From a bacterium (lineage in GTDB: Bacteria > Eisenbacteria > RBG-16-71-46 > CAIMUX01): 64,000 nt of DNA. This document shows, piece by piece, positions 45,990 through 54,799 of the stretch (position 1 is the first letter of the stretch; the number at the start of each line of letters is the position of its first letter). The DNA is taken from the NCBI GenBank assembly GCA_030431975.1, contig JAUIHP010000002.1:1-64000 (forward strand). Reading direction: 5' to 3'. Position numbers and translations under genes: made by a program. The notes under the pieces were generated by a model, which did not search any database, had not been told where the DNA came from, and saw only the letters and a program-made list of their open reading frames with translations.

Positions 45990-46600
45990 TATTCGGACTC
46001 GTTCTCGTAGATGCCGATCTGGTAGCGCGTGAAGCGCTTGATGAGGATGTTCTCTCCGAGCTTTCCGACAAGATCGGTCAGAAGATCCTGAACCTTCTTG
46101 TCCGGGTCCTTGACGAAAGGCTGCTCGAGCAGAACGTTCTCGGCCATCCACTTGGTCAGGCGACCTTCGATCATCTTCTCGATGACGTTGTCCGGTTTGC
46201 CCGACTCCTTGGCCTGCGCGGTGTAGATTTCGCGCTCTTTGGCGATCTTGTCCGCCGGCACATCATCGCGGGAGACGGAGACAGGAACGGCGGCCGCGAT
46301 GTGCAACGCGACGTCGTGGACGAACGCCTGGAAGTCTTCGGTGCGAGCGACGAAGTCCGTTTCGCAGTTCACCTCGAGGAGAACTCCGACGCGGTTTCCC
46401 GGGTGGATGTAGGAGTAAATCCAACCTTCACCCGTGGAACGCCCGGCCTTCTTCTCCGCCGCTGCGGCGCCCCGCTTGCGAAGTTCGTCGACGGCTTTGC
46501 TCATGTCGCCGTCGGCTTCCTGCAGGGCCTTCTTACAGTCCATGACACCGGCGCCGGTCTTGTCCCGGAGCTCCTTTACCATTTCACTCGAGATCGACAT
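45989..46600 (-). CDS. tsf: Elongation factor Ts (short form)
   Basis: A 203-residue EF-Ts, the nucleotide exchange factor for EF-Tu. [21 protein letters not shown] is the N-terminal UBA-like domain and [15 protein letters not shown] (here [11 protein letters not shown]) is the core signature contacting EF-Tu. It is the short form with one core subdomain reduced, as in Thermus-like and several other phyla (E. coli has 283). The ATG at 46600 has GGGAG five bases upstream. It is separated from rpsB by a 146-base structured gap. Confidence 0.97.
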   Translation of the reverse strand: MSISSEMVKELRDKTGAGVMDCKKALQEADGDMSKAVDELRKRGAAAAEKKAGRSTGEGWIYSYIHPGNRVGVLLEVNCETDFVARTEDFQAFVHDVALHIAAAVPVSVSRDDVPADKIAKEREIYTAQAKESGKPDNVIEKMIEGRLTKWMAENVLLEQPFVKDPDKKVQDLLTDLVGKLGENILIKRFTRYQIGIYENESE

Positions 46601-46623
46601 CTCTACTCCCTACTAGACTTGGT

Positions 46624-46721
46624 CTGCACGTTTCGCCCGTGCAGCAGTTACCCGAAAGGCCATCCTTCCGGGTACGTGATGCGTCCCGGGAAGTCCGCGT
46701 TACACATCGGACGATCCCGGG
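46624..46721 (-). promoter_or_regulatory. Three stable hairpins in the rpsB-tsf gap (possible attenuator)
   Basis: In transcript order: a nested stem of CCCGGGA/TCCCGGG (46685-46691 with 46715-46721) continued by GTCCG/CGGAC (46693-46697 with 46708-46712); a ten-pair stem with one G-U (46650-46659 with 46664-46673, four-base loop); and CTGCACG/CGTGCAG (46624-46630 with 46638-46644). No U-tract follows. Such structures could trim or pause transcription between rpsB and tsf or protect mRNA ends. Confidence 0.5.
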
Positions 46722-46746
46722 CCGTGGCTCTGGTGACTCTTGGCTG

Positions 46747-47502
46747 TTAGGCGCCCGTCGTCTGCGGGGCCGGCGCTGCCTGTTCCCCGGAAGGCGACGA
46801 GGCGGGAATGTCCTGGCCTCCCCCGGCCTTTGCTTCCAGGACGGAGTCGCTGACAAACCGCGAAAACAGTCGCAAAGAACGAATGGCATCGTCATTGCCA
46901 GGGATCGGATACGTGATCTCCGTCGGATCCGCGTTCGTATCGACGACGCCCATGACCGGGATACCGAGACGGTTGGCCTCGGCCACTGCGATCTTTTCCT
47001 TCTTCGTATCGACGACGAACATCAAACCGGGAAGGCGGTTCATCTCCTTGATCCCGCTGAAGATCTTCTCGAGCTTGCCGCGCTCTTTCTCGCGCTTGGA
47101 GACTTCCTTCTTCGAGAGCTTCTCGAATGTACCGTCATCACGCATGCGCTCGAGACTGCGCAGGTAGCGAATGCTCATCTTGATCGTCTGGAAGTTGGTG
47201 AGCATTCCACCCAGCCAACGCTCGGTGACGTAGAAGTTGCCGCAACGCTGCGACTCTTCCGCCATGACCGCCTGGGCCTGCTTCTTTGTCCCGACAAAGA
47301 GGATGGAATCGTTGTTGCGGGTCACCTTGTGAATCACGCCTCGGGCCTGCTCCAGGGATTGGAGCGTCTTCTGGAGGTCGAGGATGTGGATTCCGTTCCT
47401 CTCAATGAAGATGTAGGACTTCATCCGAGGGTTCCACCGGCGTGTCTGGTGACCGAAGTGAACTCCGGCCTCGAGTAGGTCGCGTATCGTCGGGATCGCC
47501 AT
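46747..47502 (-). CDS. rpsB: 30S ribosomal protein S2
   Basis: A 251-residue S2. IRDLLEAGVHFGHQTRRWNPRM is the N-terminal signature (quoted to key part GVHFGHQTRRWNP), followed by YIFIERNGIHILDL and the coiled-coil hairpin near KREKERGKLEKIFSGIKEM. The core ends at about residue 225; a Gly/Ala/Pro/Ser-rich tail of ~25 residues follows. The ATG at 47502 has GGAG about 13 bases upstream, a rather long spacing, in a leader that contains a hairpin and may be regulatory. Confidence 0.98.
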   Translation of the reverse strand: MAIPTIRDLLEAGVHFGHQTRRWNPRMKSYIFIERNGIHILDLQKTLQSLEQARGVIHKVTRNNDSILFVGTKKQAQAVMAEESQRCGNFYVTERWLGGMLTNFQTIKMSIRYLRSLERMRDDGTFEKLSKKEVSKREKERGKLEKIFSGIKEMNRLPGLMFVVDTKKEKIAVAEANRLGIPVMGVVDTNADPTEITYPIPGNDDAIRSLRLFSRFVSDSVLEAKAGGGQDIPASSPSGEQAAPAPQTTGA

Positions 47503-47551
47503 CTTGCTTATCTGACTCCTTCGTGTCTGAGCAGTTTCAACGTCCGCCCCA

Positions 47552-47578
47552 CGGCCCCGGTCGATCCGGGGAACCACT
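47552..47578 (-). promoter_or_regulatory. Hairpin in the rpsI-rpsB gap (rpsB leader)
   Basis: CCCCGG (47555-47560) and CCGGGG (47566-47571) form a six-pair GC stem with a five-base loop; outer bases GTCC..CCCAC and GTGGGAC extend it with a bulge. S2 often represses its own leader in other bacteria, so this is a candidate autoregulatory structure, unproven. Confidence 0.35.
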
Positions 47579-47604
47579 CTGTGGGACGTGCTTGGTTTGT
47601 CTGA

Positions 47605-48000
47605 CTAACGCTTGGAGAACTGGAAGCGCTTGCGGGCTCCCGGCTGTCCGTACTTCTTCCGTTCCTTCATTCGGGGGTCACGCGTCAGCAGGCTCTCTTT
47701 GTCGAGCGCTGCTTTGTGCGCAAGGTCGTACTCTTTGAGGGCGCGGGCAATACCGAGGGAGATGGCACCGGCCTGACCGGCAATGCCGCCGCCGTCGACG
47801 CGGGCGCTGATGTCCAACTTGTCTTCCATCTCCGTGACGGAAAGAGGACGACGCGCGCGCAGAACGAGCACGTCGCGAGCGAAGTACTCTTCGAGCGGAC
47901 GGCCGTTGATCGTCTGCTGGCCGGAGCCCGGACTGACGCGAACGCGCGCCACCGAAGACTTCCGACGACCTGTACCCAAATAGACCGACTTCGTCGCCAT
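47605..48000 (-). CDS. rpsI: 30S ribosomal protein S9
   Basis: A 131-residue S9. GTGRRKSSVARVRV is the N-terminal signature, GGGIAGQAGAISLGIARAL the central family motif (quoted in part), and the end GARKRFQFSKR supplies the basic C-terminal tail that reaches the P-site tRNA. It follows rplM by five bases, the invariant bacterial rplM-rpsI pair. A GAGG ribosome site overlaps the intergenic bases. Confidence 0.98.
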   Translation of the reverse strand: MATKSVYLGTGRRKSSVARVRVSPGSGQQTINGRPLEEYFARDVLVLRARRPLSVTEMEDKLDISARVDGGGIAGQAGAISLGIARALKEYDLAHKAALDKESLLTRDPRMKERKKYGQPGARKRFQFSKR

Positions 48001-48005
48001 CTACC

Positions 48006-48467
48006 TCAACCCTCCTGCGGGATGGCCTTGCCGGCCTTGCCCAACTCGAAAACCACCGGCTTCTGCGCCTCGTGCGGGTGCTGATCCCCGTCGTAGATCT
48101 TGAGCTTACGAATCATCTGCCGTCCGAGCGGACCCTTCGGAAGCATTCCGCGCACGGCGTCGCGAATGACCTCGCCCGGCTCTTTCGACATGCGCAGGCC
48201 CAGGGGCGTGCGCTTCTGGCCACCCGGATACCCGGAATGACGCAGATAGTATTTCGTTTCCAACTTCCGACCCGTGACCCGAACGCGAGTCGCGTTGAGG
48301 ACGACGACATGGTCGCCCGTGTCGAGATACGGGACGTACATAGGGTTGTGCTTTCCTCGCAGCAGCCCGGCAACTTCACTGGCCAGGCGACCCAGAGTTT
48401 CTCCGTCGGCATCGATCAAAAACCAACGGCGCTGCACATCCCCCGCCTTGGTGGCGTAGGTGCTCAT
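48006..48467 (-). CDS. rplM: 50S ribosomal protein L13
   Basis: A 153-residue L13. The N-terminal WFLIDADGETLGRLAS, DHVVVLNATRVRVTG and the signature MLPKGPLGRQMIRKLKIYDG (key part LPKGPLGRQM) identify it. I use the ATG at 48467, with GAGGAG five bases upstream; a GTG two codons earlier is less likely. It is the first gene after a near-consensus promoter and heads the ribosomal-envelope gene run. Confidence 0.98.
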   Translation of the reverse strand: MSTYATKAGDVQRRWFLIDADGETLGRLASEVAGLLRGKHNPMYVPYLDTGDHVVVLNATRVRVTGRKLETKYYLRHSGYPGGQKRTPLGLRMSKEPGEVIRDAVRGMLPKGPLGRQMIRKLKIYDGDQHPHEAQKPVVFELGKAGKAIPQEG

Positions 48468-48509
48468 CTCCACTCCTCTTCAACAGCCATACGTGGACGC
48501 AAAGTTGCG

Positions 48510-48538
48510 AGACTAGTTCGGAAGTCCAGTCCTGTCAA
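48510..48538 (-). promoter_or_regulatory. Near-consensus sigma-70 promoter for rplM-rpsI operon
   Basis: On the minus strand a perfect TTGACA (48533-48538) is followed after exactly 17 bases by TAGTCT (48510-48515), which keeps the key T, A and final T of the -10 box. The expected start is near 48503, about 36 bases before the rplM ATG. The -35 box overlaps the stop codon region of the upstream glycosyltransferase gene. Confidence 0.75.
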
Positions 48539-49755
48539 GCGTTCACAGAGGATCGTTTAGCGATCAAACCCTGATAGAGGGCCTGCAACTCACCAATCAT
48601 CCGTTCGGCACTGAACTCGTCCGCCATTTCCGGACCGGCGGCTGCCATTCGAAGCCGCCGGTCGGGATTTCGGATGAGTGCCAGGGTCGCCTCCGCTGCC
48701 GATTCGACGTCTCCCGGAGGCACGACCAGGCCCGTCCGCTCATGGGCCACGGCCTCCCGCACTCCATCCACATCGTAGGCCACGATCGGCGCCCGGGCCG
48801 CCATCGCCTGAGGCAGCGTTCGGGGCAGGCCCTCCCAGTGGGATGTGAGCAGGAAAACGTCGAGGGCGGCCATGAACGGGGCCACATCCCGCCGAATTCC
48901 GGTCAGGATCAGCCGATCGGCGAAGGGCCGCAGCCGGTCGCGCACCTCGGCGCGGTAAGGGCCGTCCCCAACGATCAACCCCCAAGCCGTAGGTTCGGCC
49001 GTCAGCACCCGGGACATCACCTCTACCAGCTCGAGGGGCGCCTTTTGCTGGCTGAGTCGCGTCACCGCCCCCACGACCGGAACGTCTTGCGGCAGTCCGG
49101 CATAGGCCCGGGCCGCCCTGCGGTCCGCACCGGCGGCCAGGAACGGCTGCAGCTCGACCCCGGAACGGATCAGCCGGTACTGCTCCGGACGACCGATCCC
49201 GTTGGCCAGCCCCTTTTCGATGTCTCTCCGCGAAACCGCCACCAGCGTGTCCGTCCAACGGGCCGCCCGCCGCTCGAGATGGATGTAGAGACGGCGTACA
49301 TGGGCCGGCTGGGCCTCGTGAAATGACCAGCCATGAATGGTGTGGACGACCCGCGGGATCTGGGCCTTTTGCGCCGCCCAGCGGCCGAGAATCCCTGCCT
49401 TGGAGCTGTGCGTATGGACGATCCTGTAAGGGTGCTTCTCGAAGCGGTCACGCAGCCAACGGGCGGCCGCCCAGTCCCTCCTCGGATCCACCTCCCGAAT
49501 GAGGTCCGGTACCGGCCTGGGCTCCACTCCCCGTTTCCGTGCGTCTTCCCACAGAGACCCTTCCGGACCGGTCTCGGAACCGCAGAGGAGCGTCGTCGGG
49601 AAAACCCCTTCCTCGGGACCGATCCGCTCCGTCGAGAGAATCGCGTTCTCCTGCGCTCCCCCGATGATGAGACGGGTGATGAGGCGGGCAATGGGAAACC
49701 GGTCGATGGCGCCGGGCACCGCCGCAACCGCATCGGATTTCGTCCCTCCGCTCAA
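48535..49755 (-). CDS. Glycosyltransferase family 4
   Basis: A 406-residue GT-B enzyme. The N-terminal half has LITRLIIGGAQENAI and HTHSSKAGILGRWAA (acceptor side); the C-terminal half has GAVTRLSQQKAPLELVE, LIVGDGPYR and the nucleotide-sugar motif LLTSHWEGLPRTLPQAMAA with its Glu-x7-Glu pattern modified to WEGLPRTLPQAM. Family 4 enzymes commonly build lipopolysaccharide or capsule glycans; the sugar is unknown. The TTG at 49755 is supported by GGGAGG just upstream. It follows mtnA by 57 bases. Confidence 0.9.
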   Translation of the reverse strand: MSGGTKSDAVAAVPGAIDRFPIARLITRLIIGGAQENAILSTERIGPEEGVFPTTLLCGSETGPEGSLWEDARKRGVEPRPVPDLIREVDPRRDWAAARWLRDRFEKHPYRIVHTHSSKAGILGRWAAQKAQIPRVVHTIHGWSFHEAQPAHVRRLYIHLERRAARWTDTLVAVSRRDIEKGLANGIGRPEQYRLIRSGVELQPFLAAGADRRAARAYAGLPQDVPVVGAVTRLSQQKAPLELVEVMSRVLTAEPTAWGLIVGDGPYRAEVRDRLRPFADRLILTGIRRDVAPFMAALDVFLLTSHWEGLPRTLPQAMAARAPIVAYDVDGVREAVAHERTGLVVPPGDVESAAEATLALIRNPDRRLRMAAAGPEMADEFSAERMIGELQALYQGLIAKRSSVNA

Positions 49756-49777
49756 CGCACCTCCCTGTTCCGCCGAT

Positions 49778-49795
49778 GTCGGTGTCGGTGTCGGG
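49778..49795. repeat. TGTCGG hexamer x3, 3' of mtnA
   Basis: Three exact TGTCGG copies lie 18 bases beyond the mtnA stop and before the glycosyltransferase start. It is the same hexamer that forms the Thr-Asp run in the LarA-like gene. Confidence 0.8.
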
Positions 49796-49812
49796 TTTCG
49801 TTCATCAGAAGC

Positions 49813-50808
49813 CTACGTCGGAAACGGAGGCCGCTCGACCCCGCGTTCGCTGATCCAACCCGTGATGAACTCTGCCGGCGTGACGTCGAAGGCCGGGTTC
49901 CAGACCCGAGCGTTTGCCGGCGCCGCAGCAGCGGACCGAAAGGACCGCACCTCCTCGGCCGGTCGCTGCTCGATCGGAATGTCCGTCCCTGACGCGAGAC
50001 TCAGGTCGAAGGTGCTTCGCGGAGCCACGACGTAGAAGGGAACGTTTGCGTGCCGGGCCGCCAAGGCGACGGCAAACGTTCCGATCTTGTTCGCGGCGTC
50101 TCCGTTCGCAGCAATGCGGTCGGCGCCGACCAGGACAACGTCGACGCGACCGGACGCAAGCGTGGATGCGGCTGCACCGTCGCACTGCAGCTGATAGGGA
50201 ATGCCGACGCGCTCCAACTCCCAGGTATTGAGACGCGCTCCCTGCAGAAGCGGACGCGTTTCATCGACGAAGACGGAGACGCTGCGACCGCGACGCCCGG
50301 CTTCCAGGACGACGCCCAAAGCAGTCCCGCCACCGGCCGTGGCAAGTCCACCGGTATTGCAGTGGGTCAGGACCGTCGCCGGATCGGGCAGCACGGTCAG
50401 TCCGTGCTCCGCCATGCGGCGTGAAAGATCCAGGTCTTCATCGAGAATCCGCTGTGCTTCCTCAACGGCTCTTCGTTCCCAATCGTCCGCATGACCGTTC
50501 AACGCGAAGGCCAGGGTGCGGTCGACGGCCCAGGCCAGGTTGACCGCTGTCGGACGGGAGGCACGGACGGACTCCGCATTCTTCCGAAACTCCGTCTCGT
50601 CGCCGTTTGCTTGCCGAGCCGCCAACGCCACGCCGAAGGCGCCGGCAACACCAATGGCGGGCGCGCCCCGGACCGAAAGCCGACGAATCGCTGCGATCAA
50701 TTCGTCCGTCGTGCTGAGATCCAGAAAGACTTCCTTGTCCGGAAGCTGTGTCTGGTCGATGAGCCGAAGCTGTTCGTCCACCCACGCGACGGTCTGAACG
50801 AAACTCAC
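49813..50808 (-). CDS. mtnA: S-methyl-5-thioribose-1-phosphate isomerase
   Basis: A 331-residue enzyme of the methionine salvage pathway, converting methylthioribose-1-phosphate to the ribulose form. The catalytic Cys150 is in THCNTGGLAT and Asp230 in LVGADRIAANGD; VRGAPAIGVAGAFG is the N-terminal signature. No other salvage gene is here. The GTG at 50808 has AAGG seven bases upstream and overlaps the maf TGA (GTGA). A longer upstream frame is the shadow of maf. Closely related eIF2B-like or ribose-1,5-bisphosphate isomerases are the alternative, but the Cys/Asp pattern fits MtnA. Confidence 0.94.
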   Translation of the reverse strand: MSFVQTVAWVDEQLRLIDQTQLPDKEVFLDLSTTDELIAAIRRLSVRGAPAIGVAGAFGVALAARQANGDETEFRKNAESVRASRPTAVNLAWAVDRTLAFALNGHADDWERRAVEEAQRILDEDLDLSRRMAEHGLTVLPDPATVLTHCNTGGLATAGGGTALGVVLEAGRRGRSVSVFVDETRPLLQGARLNTWELERVGIPYQLQCDGAAASTLASGRVDVVLVGADRIAANGDAANKIGTFAVALAARHANVPFYVVAPRSTFDLSLASGTDIPIEQRPAEEVRSFRSAAAAPANARVWNPAFDVTPAEFITGWISERGVERPPFPT

Positions 50809-51455
50809 GGCGCCGCCTTCCCTTCCAGCTCCAGGCAGAGACGCCTCAACCGGGAGAGCGGCAATCCCATCACGTTGAAGTAGTCGCCTTCGATTCTGGG
50901 TACGAAAAGGCCTCCCCAACCTTGAATGCCGTAAGCGCCGGCTTTGTCCATGGGCTCGCCGGTTTCTATGTAGGTTTCTCGAACTTCGTGGTCTTCCAAG
51001 TCAAAGAAGACGCGGGACCGTTCCGCGCAGGTCGCGCGCTCACGGCGACCGATAATCTCCAGAGCCATTCCCGTCCAGACGTCATGCCAGCGGCCTCCGA
51101 TGCGACCCAGAAGTCGTGCGGCGTCGGCTTCGTCCTCAGGCTTCTCCAGGACATCCCCGTCCACCACGACCACGGTGTCCGCGGAAAGAACCGCGTACGC
51201 GCCGCGACGGTCGGCTTCGTCAAGGGCCGCGTCGAGTTTGCGCTCCGCCAACCGTTGCACGTAAGCCTCCGGCCGTTCGTCCGTCGCCCGATCTCCCTCC
51301 AACACGTCGACGTCGACGAAGAAGAGCGGGATCCGAAGCCGTTCCAGAAGCTCGCGTCGCCGCGGGGAACGCGAAGCCAGAGCCAAGGGTCCCTCGGCCA
51401 GCCCGAGCAGTTGGAGGCCGCGCTTCGATTCGGTCTCGGTCAGCTCCTTCGTCAT
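50805..51455 (-). CDS. maf: Maf-like nucleoside triphosphate pyrophosphatase
   Basis: A 216-residue house-cleaning pyrophosphatase. [17 protein letters not shown] is the phosphate-binding N-terminal signature, [10 protein letters not shown] carries the catalytic Asp, and KPEDEADA plus [13 protein letters not shown] complete the Maf/YhdE pattern (dTTP/UTP or canonical YhdE-type substrates; the specific base is not resolved here). The ATG at 51455 overlaps the dtd TGA. It is coupled to mtnA downstream. Confidence 0.94.
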   Translation of the reverse strand: MTKELTETESKRGLQLLGLAEGPLALASRSPRRRELLERLRIPLFFVDVDVLEGDRATDERPEAYVQRLAERKLDAALDEADRRGAYAVLSADTVVVVDGDVLEKPEDEADAARLLGRIGGRWHDVWTGMALEIIGRRERATCAERSRVFFDLEDHEVRETYIETGEPMDKAGAYGIQGWGGLFVPRIEGDYFNVMGLPLSRLRRLCLELEGKAAP

Positions 51456-51919
51456 GACGTGGACGGCCTCCCCTTCCACTCCCGCGAATCGAGAATCAAA
51501 GTCACCGGCCCGTCGTTGACGAGGGAGACGTTCATCATGGCCTGGAACACTCCCGTTCCGACATGAAGCCCGCGCTCGCGAAGGATACGAACGAACTCTT
51601 CGTAGAGCGGTTGCGCCCGATCGGGCGGCGCCGCCCCGGTGAAACTCGGGCGGCGTCCTTTGGTGCAGTTTCCGAAGAGAGTGAACTGAGACACGGCAAG
51701 CACACCGCCGCCAACGTCTTCGACGATGCGGTTCATCCGTCCCTCGTCGTCACGAAAGATGCGCAGCTCGGCGCACTTTCGCGCCATCCACTCCGCATCG
51801 TGTTCCGTGTCGTCCTCCCCAACACCCAACAGCACGACGAGTCCGGCATCGATCGAACCTGTGATCTCCCCATCCACTTCCACGGAGGCGGACGTCACTC
51901 TTTGAACCACTGCAAGCAC
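51452..51919 (-). CDS. dtd: D-aminoacyl-tRNA deacylase
   Basis: A 155-residue DTD that removes D-amino acids (and glycine mischarged on tRNA-Ala) from tRNA. Active-site signatures [17 protein letters not shown] (SQFTLF key) and the cross-subunit NDGPVT are intact, as is the [16 protein letters not shown]-terminus. The start is GTG at 51919, one base after the stop of the outer-membrane protein gene. Confidence 0.97.
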   Translation of the reverse strand: MLAVVQRVTSASVEVDGEITGSIDAGLVVLLGVGEDDTEHDAEWMARKCAELRIFRDDEGRMNRIVEDVGGGVLAVSQFTLFGNCTKGRRPSFTGAAPPDRAQPLYEEFVRILRERGLHVGTGVFQAMMNVSLVNDGPVTLILDSREWKGRPSTS

Positions 51920-51920
51920 G

Positions 51921-52559
51921 TCAGTCCAGGATCAGATTGAGGCCGAGGTAACCGGCGAATCCGTCGCGTTCGAAGTCTCCCTCGATGCGACGAAAACGTC
52001 CCTCACCGAAGACTTCGAGCAAATCACCGACGCGAAAGTTTGCCCCGAGGAGCCCGTGCCACTCGAGTTCGGTGCTTTCTCCTTCGTACTCGGCCTGAAG
52101 GTCCCGGCCGGCCTGCTTGAACGCCTCGGCAATGGCGTCGGGATCGATCTCGGTGAAATGGACACCGAGGCCTGCCCCCACATAGAGACCCAGCAAACTG
52201 ACCGGCAACAGATCGGCCCGAACTGATGTGTAGATGGCGAGGTCCGACCAGTCGACTTCTCCATCAAACGCAGAGTCGACGGAGGACCTCGTAAATGTCA
52301 GTTCGTCGGACGTTCCTTCCCCCGCAACCTCGAGAGAGATTCGGTCCGAGAGAAATGGAAAGACGGCCTGGATGCCGAAGAGCTTCTGATCCTTGGCCTC
52401 GAGATTCGAGTTGAAGAAGCTACCGTCCAATTCGGCGTATCCCGCTCTCACTCCGAAACGAACGCCCTCCGCGGCTTCCGACGGGCTCGCGGCCATTGCG
52501 ATGAAAAACGTCGCCACCAGCACAAGCGCGGGTGCGGACTTCCGTGATGCAAACCTCAT
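51921..52559 (-). CDS. Outer-membrane beta-barrel-like protein, unknown function
   Basis: A 212-residue exported protein. The signal peptide ([20 protein letters not shown]) is clear. The mature part alternates short hydrophobic strands and polar turns: [80 protein letters not shown], consistent with an eight-stranded OmpA/OmpW-like barrel. It has no terminal Phe but ends in a beta strand. The ATG at 52559 has AGGAGG upstream; it follows rel by 44 bases. Confidence 0.78.
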   Translation of the reverse strand: MRFASRKSAPALVLVATFFIAMAASPSEAAEGVRFGVRAGYAELDGSFFNSNLEAKDQKLFGIQAVFPFLSDRISLEVAGEGTSDELTFTRSSVDSAFDGEVDWSDLAIYTSVRADLLPVSLLGLYVGAGLGVHFTEIDPDAIAEAFKQAGRDLQAEYEGESTELEWHGLLGANFRVGDLLEVFGEGRFRRIEGDFERDGFAGYLGLNLILD

Positions 52560-52603
52560 GGCTCCTCCTTTGAGCACGTGAGTGTGGGCGGGTCCGCCCC
52601 GTT

Positions 52604-54799
52604 TCAACCCGCGAGTTCGTCGCTTTCGTCATCCTGCAGCCGTTCGACGCGCGTCACTCCCTTGACGCCCTCGATCGCCCGCATGACCCGGCGCAGGTGC
52701 GCCAGGTTCTTCACCGTAACGAGGAAGTCTCCGATCGCGTGATCGTCTTCCGCGTCCATCATGCCCTGTTTGATGTTCGTCTTGGTCTTGGAAATCGCCT
52801 GGGCGACATCGGCCAGCATGTTTTCCCGGTCGTCGCCATAAATCGAGAGCCGCACTTCAAAGAGTTTGTCCCGATCGACGTCCCACGAAACGTCGAGGAC
52901 CCTCTCCTGCTCGATCTTGTCGTCGAGGACATTGGGACAGTCCTGACGATGGATGGAGACGCCGCGACCGCGCGTGATCACTCCGACGACCGGGTCACCC
53001 GGCACCGGGTGACAACAGTTGGCCATTCGGATGAGCAGCGACGAGATGCCCTGGATCTTGATCCCGCCGACCGGACGTTGTGCGATCGACTTCAGCCGTT
53101 CGACCGGTGAGGCTTTGCGCGGCGCGATCAGTTCCGGATAGATCCGGTGCGCCACGTTTTTCGCCGAAAGAACCCCCTCCCCAACCTTGGCCAAGAGCAG
53201 GCTGGAATCCGAAAGGCCGAAGGACTGGGCAACGTCCAGCAGGTCCGCTTCGTCCGGCATCTTCTTTCGCGACTTCTTGAGCTCCCGGGTAATCATCTCG
53301 CGGCCCAAAGCCACGGACTCGGTCAGTCGCTGCGCCTTCAGCCAATGGCGAATCTTGCTGCGGGCCCGGCTCGTCTTGACGAAGCCCAGCCAGCCGTCCG
53401 ACGGATTGGCATTCGGTGACGTGAGGATCTCGACAGTGTCGCCGTTTCGCAGGCGGTGTTTGAGCTGAACAAGACGCCCGTTGACCCGTGCACCCACCGT
53501 GTGATTTCCAACGGCGGTGTGCACGGAATAGGCAAAGTCGACGGGTGTGGCCGCTCGCGGCAGCTGCTTCAGCTCACCTTTCGGCGTGAAGACGAAGATT
53601 TCGTTCTCATAGAGCGAGGTCCGAAGGAAGTCCATGAAGTCTTCGGGGTTTTCCGCATCTTCATGCCACTCCGTGGTCCGCTGAACGATGGACTCTCCGA
53701 GTTTGCGTTCCAGCTCTTCGTCGAGCCGTCCCTTCTCTTTGTACTGGTAGTGCGCGGCGATTCCGAGTTCGGCCGTCCGGTGCATGTCGACGGTTCGGAT
53801 CTGGATTTCGACCATGCGCCTGCGCGGTCCCACCACCGTCGTGTGCAGCGACTGGTACATGTTGCTCTTCGGGGTCGCGATGTAGTCCTTGAATCGGTCC
53901 TGCACCGGAACGAAAAGATCGTGAACGATCCCGAGGACGCGATAGCAGTCGGTCCGCGAACGGACGAGAACACGGACACCGAGCAGGTCAAAGATCTGAT
54001 CGAAGCCGGTTCCGTTCCGGTTCATCTTCTTCCAGATCGAGGCAAAGCTCTTGGGACGACCCGTAACTTCGCCCTCGATAAGTTCGGCATCCATGCGATC
54101 CCGAATCGGCCCCTTGATTTCTTCGATCGCGGACTCGCGTTCCTGCCGCTTGGTCGCGACCAGCTGGGCCACCCTCTGATAGCCCTCCTGGTCGGAGTGC
54201 TTGAAGGCCAGATCTTCGAGTTCCCACTTGAAGGTGGCAATTCCCAGACGGTGAGCGAGCGGCGCGTAGATCTCCCTCGTTTCCCGGCTGATGTTGATCC
54301 GCTTCTCGGGTTTCATCGAGTCGAGCGTCCGCATGTTGTGCAGCCGGTCGGCCAGTTTGATGAGGATGACCCGAATGTCCTTGGCCATCGAGAGCAGCAT
54401 CTTGCGGAAGTTCTCCGACTGCTCGGCCTGAGGATTGCGGAAAGGAATCCCACCGATCTTGGTCACGCCGTCCACCAGGTGGGCGACCTCGCCCCCGAAC
54501 TCCTTCTCGACCATCGCCAGGTTGATGGCGGGGTTGTCCTCGACCGCATCGTGAAGAAGCGCGGCCTGGAGGATTTTCGGGTCGGCCTGTTTGCGCAGGA
54601 GGTCGAGGAGAATCCGAGTCACCGCCACCGGATGCGTGATGTAGGGCTCCCCGCTCTTTCGCTTTTGCCCTTCATGAGCGTCGCGCGCAAAGACAAAGGC
54701 ACGCCAAACCTGATCCGGCCCCGGTGGGACCAGATTCTCGCGAAGCTCGGCCCGGAATTCGGACTCGAGTTCGACCAGGCTGACGGTGTCCTTAGACAA
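52604..54799 (-). CDS. rel: RelA/SpoT-family (p)ppGpp synthetase/hydrolase
   Basis: A 731-residue long RSH enzyme controlling the stringent response. Order of domains: HD hydrolase (YITHPVAVTRIL, ALLHDAVEDNP, KLADRLHNMRT), synthetase (GRPKSFASIWKKM, FDQIFDLLGVRV, YQSLHTTVVGP), TGS (FVFTPKGELKQLP), zinc-finger/helical region (ANCCHPVPGD) and C-terminal ACT. The intact HD motif says hydrolase; synthetase residues look present, so bifunctional Rel is likely. The start is TTG at 54799 within the recJ end (8-base overlap) with GGAG seven bases upstream. The only rel gene in the window. Confidence 0.96.
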   Translation of the reverse strand: MSKDTVSLVELESEFRAELRENLVPPGPDQVWRAFVFARDAHEGQKRKSGEPYITHPVAVTRILLDLLRKQADPKILQAALLHDAVEDNPAINLAMVEKEFGGEVAHLVDGVTKIGGIPFRNPQAEQSENFRKMLLSMAKDIRVILIKLADRLHNMRTLDSMKPEKRINISRETREIYAPLAHRLGIATFKWELEDLAFKHSDQEGYQRVAQLVATKRQERESAIEEIKGPIRDRMDAELIEGEVTGRPKSFASIWKKMNRNGTGFDQIFDLLGVRVLVRSRTDCYRVLGIVHDLFVPVQDRFKDYIATPKSNMYQSLHTTVVGPRRRMVEIQIRTVDMHRTAELGIAAHYQYKEKGRLDEELERKLGESIVQRTTEWHEDAENPEDFMDFLRTSLYENEIFVFTPKGELKQLPRAATPVDFAYSVHTAVGNHTVGARVNGRLVQLKHRLRNGDTVEILTSPNANPSDGWLGFVKTSRARSKIRHWLKAQRLTESVALGREMITRELKKSRKKMPDEADLLDVAQSFGLSDSSLLLAKVGEGVLSAKNVAHRIYPELIAPRKASPVERLKSIAQRPVGGIKIQGISSLLIRMANCCHPVPGDPVVGVITRGRGVSIHRQDCPNVLDDKIEQERVLDVSWDVDRDKLFEVRLSIYGDDRENMLADVAQAISKTKTNIKQGMMDAEDDHAIGDFLVTVKNLAHLRRVMRAIEGVKGVTRVERLQDDESDELAG

